This document shows positions 36,101 to 48,814 of a stretch of 64,000 nt of DNA, piece after piece. The DNA is from Actinomyces slackii (GTDB lineage Bacteria; Actinomycetota; Actinomycetes; Actinomycetales; Actinomycetaceae): contig NZ_LR134363.1 of the NCBI RefSeq assembly GCF_900637295.1, forward strand, positions 3,156,509-3,220,508, written 5' to 3'. A model generated the notes under the pieces. That model was not told the DNA's origin and searched no databases. It was given only the letters and a program-made list of their open reading frames with translations. Every line of letters begins with the position of its first letter. Positions within the stretch are counted from its first letter, which is position 1. Made by a program: the position numbers and the translations under genes.

Positions 36101-38103
36101 GCCGCCCACGCTCCGGGGCCGGCGCCGCGGGCGCCGTCGACCCGCTCACCCCAACGGTGCGACCCGACGCCGTCGACCCCTCCTACGGCGTGGGCCCGGA
36201 CCTGGATGCCGGCGTGCGCGGCGACCCGCTGGCGGCGTGGTCGGCCCGCAAGGACTCCTACCGGCTGGTCAGCCCCGCCAATCGCCGTCGGCTCACCGTC
36301 ATCGTCGTGGGCACGGGACTGGCCGGCTCCGGGGCGGCCGCCACCCTGGGGCGCCTGGGTTACCGGGTGGAGTGCTTCACCCTGCACGACGCCGCCCGCC
36401 GCGCCCACTCGGTGGCCGCCCAGGGAGGCATCAACGCGGCCCGGGCCCGCAAGGTCGACGGCGACACCCTGCGGCGCTTCATCACCGACACCATCAAGGG
36501 CGGGGACTTCCGGGCCCGTGAGGCGGACGTGGTGCGCCTGGCCGCGGAGTCGGGCCGGGTCATCGACCACATGCAGGCCATCGGGGCGCCCTTCGCCCGC
36601 GAGTACGGCGGACAGCTGGCCACGCGATCCTTCGGCGGCGTCCAGGTCTCACGGACCTATTACACGCGCGGGGAGACCGGCCAGCAGCTGGAGGTGGCCT
36701 GCGCCGCCGCCCTCCAGGAGCAGGTGGCCGCCGGCAGCGTCCGCCTGCACACGCGCACCGAGATGCTCGACCTCATCGTCGCCGACGGCCGCGCCCAGGG
36801 CATCGTCACCCGCGACCTGCTCTCCGGGCGGATCCGCGCCTGGACGGGCCACGCCGTCGTCCTGGCCACCGGCGGCTACGGCTCGGTCTACCACTACTCG
36901 ACCCTGGCCATGGCCTCCAATGCGACGGCCACCTGGCGCGCCCACCTCGCCGGGGCGGCCTTCGCCTCCCCCAGCTACGTCCAGTTCCACCCCACCGCGC
37001 TGCCGGTCTCCTCGCACTGGCAGTCCAAGACCACGCTCATGAGCGAGTCCCTGCGCAATGACGGGCGCATCTGGGTGCCCGCCAGGCCCGGGGACGAGCG
37101 CGCCCCCGGGGACATCCCCGAGACCGAGCGCGACTACTACCTGGAGCGGCGCTACCCGGCATTCGGCAACCTCACCCCGCGGGACGTGGCCTCGCGCAAC
37201 GCCCGCGAGCGCATCGAGGCCGGCCATGGCGTGGGCCCGCTGCGCAACTCGGTCTACCTGGACTTCCGCGACTCCCTGGAGCGCCTGGGGCGGCCGACCA
37301 TCGCGGCCCGCTACGGCAACCTGTTCTCCATGTACCGGGATGCCACCGGGGAGGACCCCTATGAGGTGCCCATGCGCATCGCCCCGGGCGCGCATTTCAC
37401 CATGGGCGGCCTGTGGGTGGACTTCAACCAGATGACCACGATCCCGGGCCTGTTCGTGGGCGGGGAGGCGTCGAACAACTATCACGGCGCCAACCGCCTG
37501 GGCGCCAACTCGCTGCTGAGCGCCTGCGTGGACGGGTGGTTCACCCTGCCCCTGGCCGTGCCCGACTACCTGGCGCCCCTGGTGGGCAGCTCCTGCCTGG
37601 AGGAGTCGGGTCCGGAGGCGGGCCTGGCGGTGGAGCGCGCGCGGGCCCGGGTGGATCGGCTCCTGGCGGTGGGCGGGACGCGGCGCCCGGTGTGGTTCCA
37701 CCGGCGCCTGGGCGAGATCCTCTACGCGGGCGTGGGGGTCAGCCGCACTGAGGAGGGCCTGCGCCGGGCGCTGGAGCAGGTGCGGGCGCTGCGCGCGGAG
37801 TTCTGGGCGGATGTGCGCGTGGTCGGCGGGGAGCACCGGCTCAATCAGGAGTTGGAGCGGGCCGGGCGCGTGGCGGACTTCCTGGAGCTGGCCGAGCTCA
37901 TGGTGCTCGACGCCCTGGATCGGCGCGAGTCGGCCGGCGCTCATTTCCGCGAGGAGTTCTCCGCCGGGGGCGAGGCCCGGCGCGACGACGTCGCCTGGCG
38001 CACGGTCTCGGCCTGGCACACCCTGGATGATGGCACGCGTATCCGCCGCAGCGTGCCCCTGGGCTTCAGCCTTGTGGCGCTTCAGGAGAGGGACTACCGA
38101 TGA
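36097..38103 (+). CDS. sdhA: Succinate dehydrogenase/fumarate reductase flavoprotein subunit
   Basis: A 668-aa catalytic subunit. The FAD motif is VIVVGTGLAGSGAAATLG. The His of AHSVAAQGGIN is placed for covalent FAD attachment. Active-site segments HPTALPVSSHWQSK and GANRLGANSLLSACVDG are present. About 65 residues precede the FAD motif, longer than usual. With a five-helix menaquinone-type anchor, the enzyme may also work as a fumarate reductase. ATGA overlaps link it to sdhC and sdhB. Confidence 0.95.
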   Translation: MSRPRSGAGAAGAVDPLTPTVRPDAVDPSYGVGPDLDAGVRGDPLAAWSARKDSYRLVSPANRRRLTVIVVGTGLAGSGAAATLGRLGYRVECFTLHDAARRAHSVAAQGGINAARARKVDGDTLRRFITDTIKGGDFRAREADVVRLAAESGRVIDHMQAIGAPFAREYGGQLATRSFGGVQVSRTYYTRGETGQQLEVACAAALQEQVAAGSVRLHTRTEMLDLIVADGRAQGIVTRDLLSGRIRAWTGHAVVLATGGYGSVYHYSTLAMASNATATWRAHLAGAAFASPSYVQFHPTALPVSSHWQSKTTLMSESLRNDGRIWVPARPGDERAPGDIPETERDYYLERRYPAFGNLTPRDVASRNARERIEAGHGVGPLRNSVYLDFRDSLERLGRPTIAARYGNLFSMYRDATGEDPYEVPMRIAPGAHFTMGGLWVDFNQMTTIPGLFVGGEASNNYHGANRLGANSLLSACVDGWFTLPLAVPDYLAPLVGSSCLEESGPEAGLAVERARARVDRLLAVGGTRRPVWFHRRLGEILYAGVGVSRTEEGLRRALEQVRALRAEFWADVRVVGGEHRLNQELERAGRVADFLELAELMVLDALDRRESAGAHFREEFSAGGEARRDDVAWRTVSAWHTLDDGTRIRRSVPLGFSLVALQERDYR

Positions 38104-38855
38104 GGATCACCCTGGAGGTCTGGCGGCAGGATGGGCCTAATGCGCCAGGGCGCTTCGAGCGTCATGTGGTGGAGGACGCCACCGAGCAGATGAGCCTGCT
38201 GGAGTTGCTGGACCGCCTCAACGACCAGATCGTCGAGGCCGGCGGGGAGCCGGTGGTCTTCGAGTCCGATTGCCGCGAGGGCGTGTGCGGGGCCTGTGGC
38301 TTCCTGGTCAATGGCCGCCCCCACGGCCCGGTGGACAACACCCCGGCCTGCCGCCAGCACCTGCGGTCCTTCCCCGGGGCCCAGGTGCTGCGCCTGGAGC
38401 CCCTGCGGGCCGGTGCCTTCCCGGTGATCCGGGACCTGGCGGTGGATCGCAGCGCGCTTGATGAGCTGGTGCGGGCCGGGGGGACGGTGGATGTCATGGC
38501 GGGGACGGCGCCGGATGCCGATGCCGTCTCCCAGCCGCGGGGCCAGGCGGAGGCGGCCCTGGACTTCGCGGTGTGCATCGGGTGCGGGGCCTGCGTGGCG
38601 GCCTGCCCCAATGGGGCGGCCATGCTGTTCGCCGGGGCGCGGTTGGCGCACCTGTCGCTCATGCCCCAGGGCGCCCATGAGCGCTCGCGCCGGGCCCGGG
38701 GCATGTCCCAGGCGCTGGATGAGGGCTTCGGGCCCTGCTCGGTCTACGGGGAGTGCGTGCCCACCTGCCCGGCGGGCATCCCCCTGGAGGCGATCGCGGC
38801 CGCGAACCGCGAGATCCTGCGAGCCGCCTGGCGCGGCCCGGCCCGTGAGGACTGA
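38100..38855 (+). CDS. sdhB: Succinate dehydrogenase iron-sulfur subunit
   Basis: A 251-aa protein. The [2Fe-2S] ligands lie in SDCREGVCGACGF plus the later Cys of TPACRQH. The C-terminal domain has CIGCGACVAACPNG and CSVYGECVPTCPAGIP for the [4Fe-4S] and [3Fe-4S] clusters. It passes electrons from SdhA to the heme anchor. ATG overlaps the sdhA stop. Confidence 0.95.
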   Translation: MRITLEVWRQDGPNAPGRFERHVVEDATEQMSLLELLDRLNDQIVEAGGEPVVFESDCREGVCGACGFLVNGRPHGPVDNTPACRQHLRSFPGAQVLRLEPLRAGAFPVIRDLAVDRSALDELVRAGGTVDVMAGTAPDADAVSQPRGQAEAALDFAVCIGCGACVAACPNGAAMLFAGARLAHLSLMPQGAHERSRRARGMSQALDEGFGPCSVYGECVPTCPAGIPLEAIAAANREILRAAWRGPARED

Positions 38856-38903
38856 CCAGTCCAACGCAGTCGCTCCGGTGCAGGCGCGTTCCAGGTGGGG
38901 ACA

Positions 38904-39554
38904 TCAGGACCCGCAGGCCTGCGCGACCGTGAAGTGCTGTTCGCTGCCGGGATTCTCGAGTTCGTCCAGGACGGCGACGGCGAGGTCGGGCGCGGTGATG
39001 CGCGAGACGCCATTCGCATCGGTGACCAGCGTCGTCGCGCCGCGCACATAGGCGCCGCTGCGCCCGCCCGGCTCGAACACCGCCGGCGGGCTGAGGTACA
39101 CCCATCCGGTATAAGGGTGCTGCTGACAGACGTGGTACTGATCGAGGCTGGCCTGCGCGATCGTCTTCCAGGCCTCGGGAACGTAGGTGGAGTCGTCGAT
39201 CAGCAGCCGGTCTGGGTGGCGCGGGGAGCGCAATGGCGCACTGCCACCGACGACGAGCACCCGTGTGCGATGACGGGCCGCAGTGTCGAGGAAGCCGCGT
39301 GTCAACGGTGCGAGTCGGCGCTCCTCACCTGGAGCGAGTCGGATGGTCAGAACGGCGGCGTCGACCTGGGCCAGCACCGCGCCTACCGCGTCGGCATCTG
39401 CGACGTCGACGGCCCGCACCATGAGGCGCTCATCGTCAGAGGCAGCCGCGGAAGGGCGCCGGGAGGCCGCGAGGGCCTGATGCCCTCGGGCCATGGCTTC
39501 GGAGACGATGGCGCTGCCGGCCATACCGGTGGCGCCGAATACGGCGATCTTCAC
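38904..39554 (-). CDS. NAD(P)-binding (NmrA/YwnB-like) oxidoreductase-fold protein
   Basis: A 216-aa atypical short-chain dehydrogenase. The N-terminal nucleotide-binding motif is KIAVFGATGMAGSAIVSEAM, then a VDVADADAV segment and VLVVGGSAPL. Substrate unknown. The stop of the neighbouring exporter gene overlaps its start, so they form one unit. Base composition is slightly less GC-rich than in sdhB, suggesting acquisition together with the next two genes. Confidence 0.75.
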   Translation of the reverse strand: MKIAVFGATGMAGSAIVSEAMARGHQALAASRRPSAAASDDERLMVRAVDVADADAVGAVLAQVDAAVLTIRLAPGEERRLAPLTRGFLDTAARHRTRVLVVGGSAPLRSPRHPDRLLIDDSTYVPEAWKTIAQASLDQYHVCQQHPYTGWVYLSPPAVFEPGGRSGAYVRGATTLVTDANGVSRITAPDLAVAVLDELENPGSEQHFTVAQACGS

Positions 39555-40477
39555 GATGATGCTTGTCCTTTCTGTTTCGGGGATGGGAGCTGACCGGCGA
39601 CCATCGCGGTCAGTGCGAGGGCGAAGCCGAGCAGTTGGATCGGGGTGAGGGCTTCACCGGCCATGGCCGCCCCGAGGGCCGCGGCCACCAGCGGGGAGAG
39701 CAGGCCCAGCAGCGCAGTGGCCGTCACAGGTAGGCGACGGATGCCGGACAGCCAGATCGTGTAGGACAGCAACGCTCCGATCAGGCCCAGCCAGGCGTAG
39801 CCGGTCACAGCCATGCCATCGAGTCCAGGCGGAACGCCGTCGATGAGCAATGCGGGAAGCAGCAGAACAAGGCCTGCGGCGGTCAATTGCCACCCCGCGA
39901 GGCTCATGGCGAGGACCCCTTCGGGGCGGCCCCATTTCTTCGTGAGCACGACACCAGTCCCCATCGACGCGGCCGCCGCGAGTCCTGCGAGAACACCGAC
40001 AGATGACATGGCCGCGCTCGGGCCGAGGACGACGAGCGCGATGCCGATCATGCCCAGCGCGCCCCAGCACACTCTCCACACGGACAGGCTCTCGTGAAGG
40101 ATGGCCACGGACAGGAACGCGACGATGATCGGTTGAACAGCTCCAAGGGTCGCTGCGACGCCTCCGGGAAGTTGTTGCGCGGCAACGAACAGCAGAGGGA
40201 AGAACGCTCCCATGTTCAAGGTCCCGAGCACGAGGCTCCTCCACCACCACGACCCTCTGGGCAGTTGCCGGACGATCATGAGCGCGATGAGTCCTGCGGG
40301 GAGCGACCGCATCATGGCTGCGAAGAGGGGATGGCCCTCGGGCAGCATGCGCGTGGTGACGATGTACGTCGTGCCCCACACCATCGGCGCGATCGCGGTC
40401 AGTCCCGTCCAGCCCGCACGGCTGACGGTGATCGCCGGCGGGCACGAAGGCGAGGGCGGGTTCGGCGTGGCGGTCAT
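39551..40477 (-). CDS. EamA/DMT-family exporter
   Basis: A membrane protein of about 308 aa with ten hydrophobic helices in two EamA repeats (GLTAIAPMVWGTTYIVTTRM in the first half, WLGLIGALLSYTIWLSGIRR in the second). The family exports amino acids or metabolites. ATG at 40477 is chosen; an in-frame ATG at 40501 would add eight residues, and neither has a clear ribosome-binding site. It is divergent from the LysR regulator. Confidence 0.8.
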   Translation of the reverse strand: MTATPNPPSPSCPPAITVSRAGWTGLTAIAPMVWGTTYIVTTRMLPEGHPLFAAMMRSLPAGLIALMIVRQLPRGSWWWRSLVLGTLNMGAFFPLLFVAAQQLPGGVAATLGAVQPIIVAFLSVAILHESLSVWRVCWGALGMIGIALVVLGPSAAMSSVGVLAGLAAAASMGTGVVLTKKWGRPEGVLAMSLAGWQLTAAGLVLLLPALLIDGVPPGLDGMAVTGYAWLGLIGALLSYTIWLSGIRRLPVTATALLGLLSPLVAAALGAAMAGEALTPIQLLGFALALTAMVAGQLPSPKQKGQASS

Positions 40478-40519
40478 GAAACGAGCATCGGTCGCCCACA
40501 TCTATGTGTCCAATACATG

Positions 40520-40533
40520 CTTGTCATGTCAAG
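40520..40533. promoter_or_regulatory. Divergent LysR-type operator candidate
   Basis: CTTGTCATGTCAAG is an interrupted palindrome (CTTG, CATG, CAAG) midway between the divergent exporter and lysR genes. Within it the minus strand reads TTGACA, a possible -35 element for the exporter. Such placement suits autoregulation by the LysR protein. Confidence 0.4.
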
Positions 40534-40555
40534 AATGAACTGAAATCATGACTGT

Positions 40556-41428
40556 ATGGAACTGCAGCAGATGCGCTACGTCGTCGCCATTGCCGAGGAG
40601 AAGAGCTTCACCCGCGCTGCGCAACGATGCTTCGTCGTGCAGTCCTCACTGAGTCACCAGATCAAGGCGCTCGAGCACGAGCTCGGGGTGGCGCTGTTCG
40701 CTCGCAACAGCAGGCGCGTCGAACTCACCTCCGCCGGCGAAACATTCCTCGCCCAGGCGCGTGCGAGCCTCGATGCCGCCGAGCGCGCGATCGCCGAAGC
40801 CGCTGCGGCGAGCGGGCAGATCCGGGGCACGTTGACCGTCGGCGTGATACCCACCGTCACCGCGATCGATATCCCCGCGGCTCTCGGACGATTCCATCGC
40901 GCACACCCGGCCGTGAGGATCAGGCTCCGAAGCGGGGGCAGTCACGAGTTCATCGCCGCGATCAACGCGGGCGATATGGATGCCGCCATTCTCGGCCTGC
41001 CCGACGGCGCGCCTCCCAAGGGCGTGAGCACGCGCGTGCTGGCCAGAGAGCGACTCGTCGCCATCGTCGCCGCCGACCATCCGCTTGCCGGTCGCCGCAG
41101 GTTGCGGCTGGCGGAACTGGCTGACGAGACCTTCGTGGACTTCCCCGAGGGCACTCCGGGCCGGATCCCCTCCGACCTGGCGTTCCATGCCGCTGGGGTC
41201 CATCGTGATGTCGCGTTCGAGGCCATGAGCACCGACCTCATCCTCGATCTGGTGAGACAGGGGCTCGTCGTCACCCTGCTCTCCCCGGCCGTGATCCCCA
41301 GCGGCAGCAACGACCTGCGAACGATCCCGGTCTCCGCGGGCCCCATCCGTGCCGAATACCTCGCCTGGAGCGATTTCAACCCCACTCCAGCGGCGACGGC
41401 ATTCCTCAACGACCTGGCGCCGAGATGA
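40556..41428 (+). CDS. LysR-family transcriptional regulator
   Basis: 290 aa. The N-terminal winged helix-turn-helix is typical (MELQQMRYVVAIAEEKSFTR, then SSLSHQIKALEHELGVALFA). The effector-binding domain begins near residue 90 (GTLTVGVIPTVTAIDIPAAL). It probably controls the divergent exporter/oxidoreductase pair. ATG at 40556. Confidence 0.9.
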   Translation: MELQQMRYVVAIAEEKSFTRAAQRCFVVQSSLSHQIKALEHELGVALFARNSRRVELTSAGETFLAQARASLDAAERAIAEAAAASGQIRGTLTVGVIPTVTAIDIPAALGRFHRAHPAVRIRLRSGGSHEFIAAINAGDMDAAILGLPDGAPPKGVSTRVLARERLVAIVAADHPLAGRRRLRLAELADETFVDFPEGTPGRIPSDLAFHAAGVHRDVAFEAMSTDLILDLVRQGLVVTLLSPAVIPSGSNDLRTIPVSAGPIRAEYLAWSDFNPTPAATAFLNDLAPR

Positions 41429-41442
41429 CTCACACATCCTCA

Positions 41443-41515
41443 CGCCGAGGTAGACATTTTCCGCCGAGGTAGACGTCGTCTGTGTCTACCTCGGCGGGAA
41501 ACGTCTACTTCGGCG
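41443..41515. terminator. Imperfect 32-bp-arm hairpin, two-unit copy of the CCGAGGTAGAC family
   Basis: Arms 41443-41474 and 41484-41515 pair with a few mismatches around a 9-base loop GTCGTCTGT. Each arm holds two copies of CGCCGAGGTAGAC. It sits between convergent lysR and methyltransferase genes, as the related hairpin sits between menF and htrA. Confidence 0.75.
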
Positions 41516-41541
41516 AGAGCAAGCAGGGGGTTGGCCCCGCC

Positions 41542-42345
41542 TCAGCCGGGCTTGCGGGCCACCAGCGCGACGCCGGCCATGCTGTCCTCCCAGCGCTGGA
41601 AGGTGCGCCGCATGCTCAGCACGCGCGAGCGCAGCTCCTTGTCCCGGGCAACGTTGCGCACGATGCGCAGGGCCCCGCCCAGGCCCTCGTCGCGGATATT
41701 ACGACTCGCCTTGAGCAGCGCCATGGGGGCGGTGGCGGACCACTCGACCTCGAGCCCCGCCTCCTCCAGCAGACCCTTCCAGGAGGCGACGGTCATGGGG
41801 CGGGCGTTGACGTGGATGGCACGGGCCAGGTCCCTGCGCAGCTCGGTGTAGCGGTCCTCGGCGATGTCGTCGGGAGTCACGGCGAGCTCATGGATGGCAT
41901 AGCGCCCGCCGGGGCGCAGGATGCGGGCGACCTCGGCCACGATGGCGGCCTTGCCCTTGTCGCCCTGCATGGTGAGCATGGCCTCGCCGATGACGACGTC
42001 GGCGCTGGCATCGGGCAGGCCGGTCTCGGCCGCCTCGCCCTGGCGCACGCGACCGTGGCGGCCAACGATGGCGGCCACTCTCGTGGCGGCATCGAGGTCG
42101 CGGTCGATGCCGGTGTAGGAGGCGGGGCCGGCCTTGATGATCTCAGCGGCGGTGCGCCCCAGGCCGGGGGCCAGCTCGACGACGTCGGAGCCGGGCAGCC
42201 CGGCATGCCGGAGCATGTCTGCGGACAGAGCGGCCCCTCCGGGGCGAAGGACGCGTTTGCCGGCGCGGGCCAGGACCCAGTGGCCCGGCGCCTTGGAGAT
42301 GGGCCGGTCGGCCTCGGGCAGGGGCAGGTCATGCGCATCATCCAT
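41542..42345 (-). CDS. SAM-dependent methyltransferase, probably iron-regulated
   Basis: A 267-aa class I methyltransferase. Motif I is VVELAPGLGRTAAEIIKAGP, then TGIDRDLDAA and a post-I segment VVIGEAMLTMQGDKG. Substrate unknown. ATG at 42345 lies just 5 bases after a DtxR/IdeR-type iron box, implying repression when iron is plentiful and a role in iron starvation or heme/siderophore metabolism. No siderophore genes are adjacent. Confidence 0.8.
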   Translation of the reverse strand: MDDAHDLPLPEADRPISKAPGHWVLARAGKRVLRPGGAALSADMLRHAGLPGSDVVELAPGLGRTAAEIIKAGPASYTGIDRDLDAATRVAAIVGRHGRVRQGEAAETGLPDASADVVIGEAMLTMQGDKGKAAIVAEVARILRPGGRYAIHELAVTPDDIAEDRYTELRRDLARAIHVNARPMTVASWKGLLEEAGLEVEWSATAPMALLKASRNIRDEGLGGALRIVRNVARDKELRSRVLSMRRTFQRWEDSMAGVALVARKPG

Positions 42346-42349
42346 GCAT

Positions 42350-42368
42350 GCAGTTTAGCCTCACCTAA
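42350..42368 (-). promoter_or_regulatory. DtxR/IdeR iron box
   Basis: The minus-strand 19-mer TTAGGTGAGGCTAAACTGC matches the consensus TTAGGTTAGGCTAACCTAA at 15 of 19 positions, including TTAGGT and AGGCTAA. It overlaps where RNA polymerase would bind for the methyltransferase gene. Confidence 0.65.
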
Positions 42369-42381
42369 CTCATTTCATCCA

Positions 42382-42416
42382 CGCCGAGGTAGACGTCGTC
42401 GGTGTCTACCTCGGCG
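42382..42416. terminator. Single-unit 13-bp-arm hairpin of the CCGAGGTAGAC family
   Basis: CGCCGAGGTAGAC (42382-42394) and its inverted copy (42404-42416) enclose GTCGTCGGT, a loop nearly identical to that at 41475-41483. It lies 50 bp after gltA and just upstream of the methyltransferase iron box. Confidence 0.75.
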
Positions 42417-42466
42417 ACAAGCGAAGGCGACGGCGGCGAGTGGGGCGGCGGGATCGGCCCAGCCGG

Positions 42467-43897
<1,431 letters not shown>

Positions 43898-44076
43898 GGT
43901 CTCTCCTTGCTCGCCGGCTCGGGGCCGGCCGCTGGGGCCTGCGCCGAGTGGGCAGGCGGCCGACGTCGTCCCCGGGGTCCTGCATCCGGGGCATCGGCCC
44001 TACTCTACGGGCTCGCCCCTGGTGCTCGCGCACCGTCTCATCCCACCCCTGAGTCCCCCTCACTCCCCTGACTCCG

Positions 44077-44156
44077 CCTCACTCCGCCAATTTGCGTGAG
44101 TTCGTACTTTTCCGGGCCCGGAAAAGTACGAACTCACGCAAATTGGCGGAGTGAGG
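44077..44156. terminator. 80-bp perfect palindrome after lacZ
   Basis: Positions 44077-44116 are the exact reverse complement of 44117-44156, with no loop. It begins 3 bp after the lacZ stop and lies upstream of gltA. As RNA it forms a very long hairpin, so termination of lacZ is likely, though no U-run follows. The rest of the 261-bp gap (43898-44076) shows no gene. Confidence 0.8.
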
Positions 44157-44158
44157 GG

Positions 44159-47635
<3,477 letters not shown>

Positions 47636-48535
47636 TCAGGGCAGCCGGTAGGACAGGCCGTCGTCGGTGGCGATGAGGCCATCGGCCAGGAGTCCGGCCA
47701 GGGCCCGATCGGGCTGATCGGGATCGCGCCCCTGACTGGCCCCGCCGGCCGCGGCCAGGAGGGCCCCGGCCTCCACGGCCCGCCCCAGCGGCGCGCTGCG
47801 CAGGACCGCCATGATGAGGCCGCGGGCCTGGCGGTCGGTGCCCGCCCAGGCCTGGGTGCGGCGCCTGCCCGCATGGGCATCGGGCGGCTGCCCGGCCGCC
47901 AGCCAGGCGCAGCGCTCGCGCCAGGGGCAGGCCGCGCAGTGCGGCTGACGAGCCGTGCACACCAGGGCTCCCAGCTCCATGACGGCCACCGACCACCGGG
48001 CGGCCGTGCCGTCGTCCGGGGGCAGGAGGGCCGCGGCGCGCTCGCGCTCGGCCCGGCTCAGGCTCGGTGCGGGCAGGGCCTGGCCGCCGACCGCCCGGGC
48101 CAGGACCCGGCGCACATTCGTGTCCAGCGCCAGGGCGCGGCGCCCATGGGCGAAGGCCATCACCGCCCCGGCGGTGTACTCCCCCACCCCGGGCAGGGCC
48201 ATGAGGGCCTCGCGGTCGCAGGGCAGCTCGCCGTCGTGCTCGGCGACGACGACGCCGGCGCACTCCTGAAGGCGCAGGGCGCGCCGGGGATAGCCCAGGC
48301 GCCCCCAGGCCCGCAGCACCTCGGCGGTGGGAGCGGCGGCGAGCTCGCCGGGACCGGGCCAGCGGCGCATCCACTCGCGCCATGCCGGCTCCACCCGAGC
48401 CACCGGCGTCTGCTGGCTCATGACCTCGCTGACCAGGACGGCCCAGGGCGTGGTGCCGGGCCGGCGCCAGGGCAGGGGCCTGGCGTGATCGCGGTACCAG
48501 TCGATCACCGACTGGGCCGACGGCGCCTGGGTCAT
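47636..48535 (-). CDS. mutY: A/G-specific adenine glycosylase
   Basis: A 299-aa DNA repair glycosylase that removes A opposite 8-oxoG. The helix-hairpin-helix is LMALPGVGEYTAGAVMAFA with the catalytic Asp in LALDTNVRRVL. The [4Fe-4S] loop is CTARQPHCAACPWRERC. ATG at 48535 follows AGGAGGAT. The C-terminal recognition domain is short, as in other actinobacterial MutY. Confidence 0.93.
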   Translation of the reverse strand: MTQAPSAQSVIDWYRDHARPLPWRRPGTTPWAVLVSEVMSQQTPVARVEPAWREWMRRWPGPGELAAAPTAEVLRAWGRLGYPRRALRLQECAGVVVAEHDGELPCDREALMALPGVGEYTAGAVMAFAHGRRALALDTNVRRVLARAVGGQALPAPSLSRAERERAAALLPPDDGTAARWSVAVMELGALVCTARQPHCAACPWRERCAWLAAGQPPDAHAGRRRTQAWAGTDRQARGLIMAVLRSAPLGRAVEAGALLAAAGGASQGRDPDQPDRALAGLLADGLIATDDGLSYRLP

Positions 48536-48814
48536 GGCGTTATCCTCCTGGCGGGTCGTCTCAGGGCGGGGCCGCGTCAGGCTACATCCCGCCGGCGCCA
48601 GATCGGGCTCGCCGGATCGGGCGCCGAGCCAGGGCGGGGACACCGCCCCGGCCCGGGACATCCCTGGACGCCGCCCAGCCCCTCCCCTGGCTGGCCGCCG
48701 CCCAGCCCCTCCCCCGGGCCCCGGGGGCCGGGCGGGGATGTCGGGCTGGCCGGACATCGCACCGGCCTGCCAGCAGGATGGGGGACGCGTCCCGGGGGCC
48801 ACCACAATGCTGCC
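48536..48814. other. Divergent mutY / sensor kinase intergenic region
   Basis: Contains two 17-bp direct copies of CCGCCCAGCCCCTCCCC (48671-48687 and 48698-48714, 27-bp period) and very GC-rich DNA. No hexamers or gene are convincing. Confidence 0.5.

Noticed and set aside
36649..38019. 456-codon minus-strand frame opposite sdhA
   Set aside because: Antisense composition; sdhA motifs and coupled neighbours are on the plus strand.
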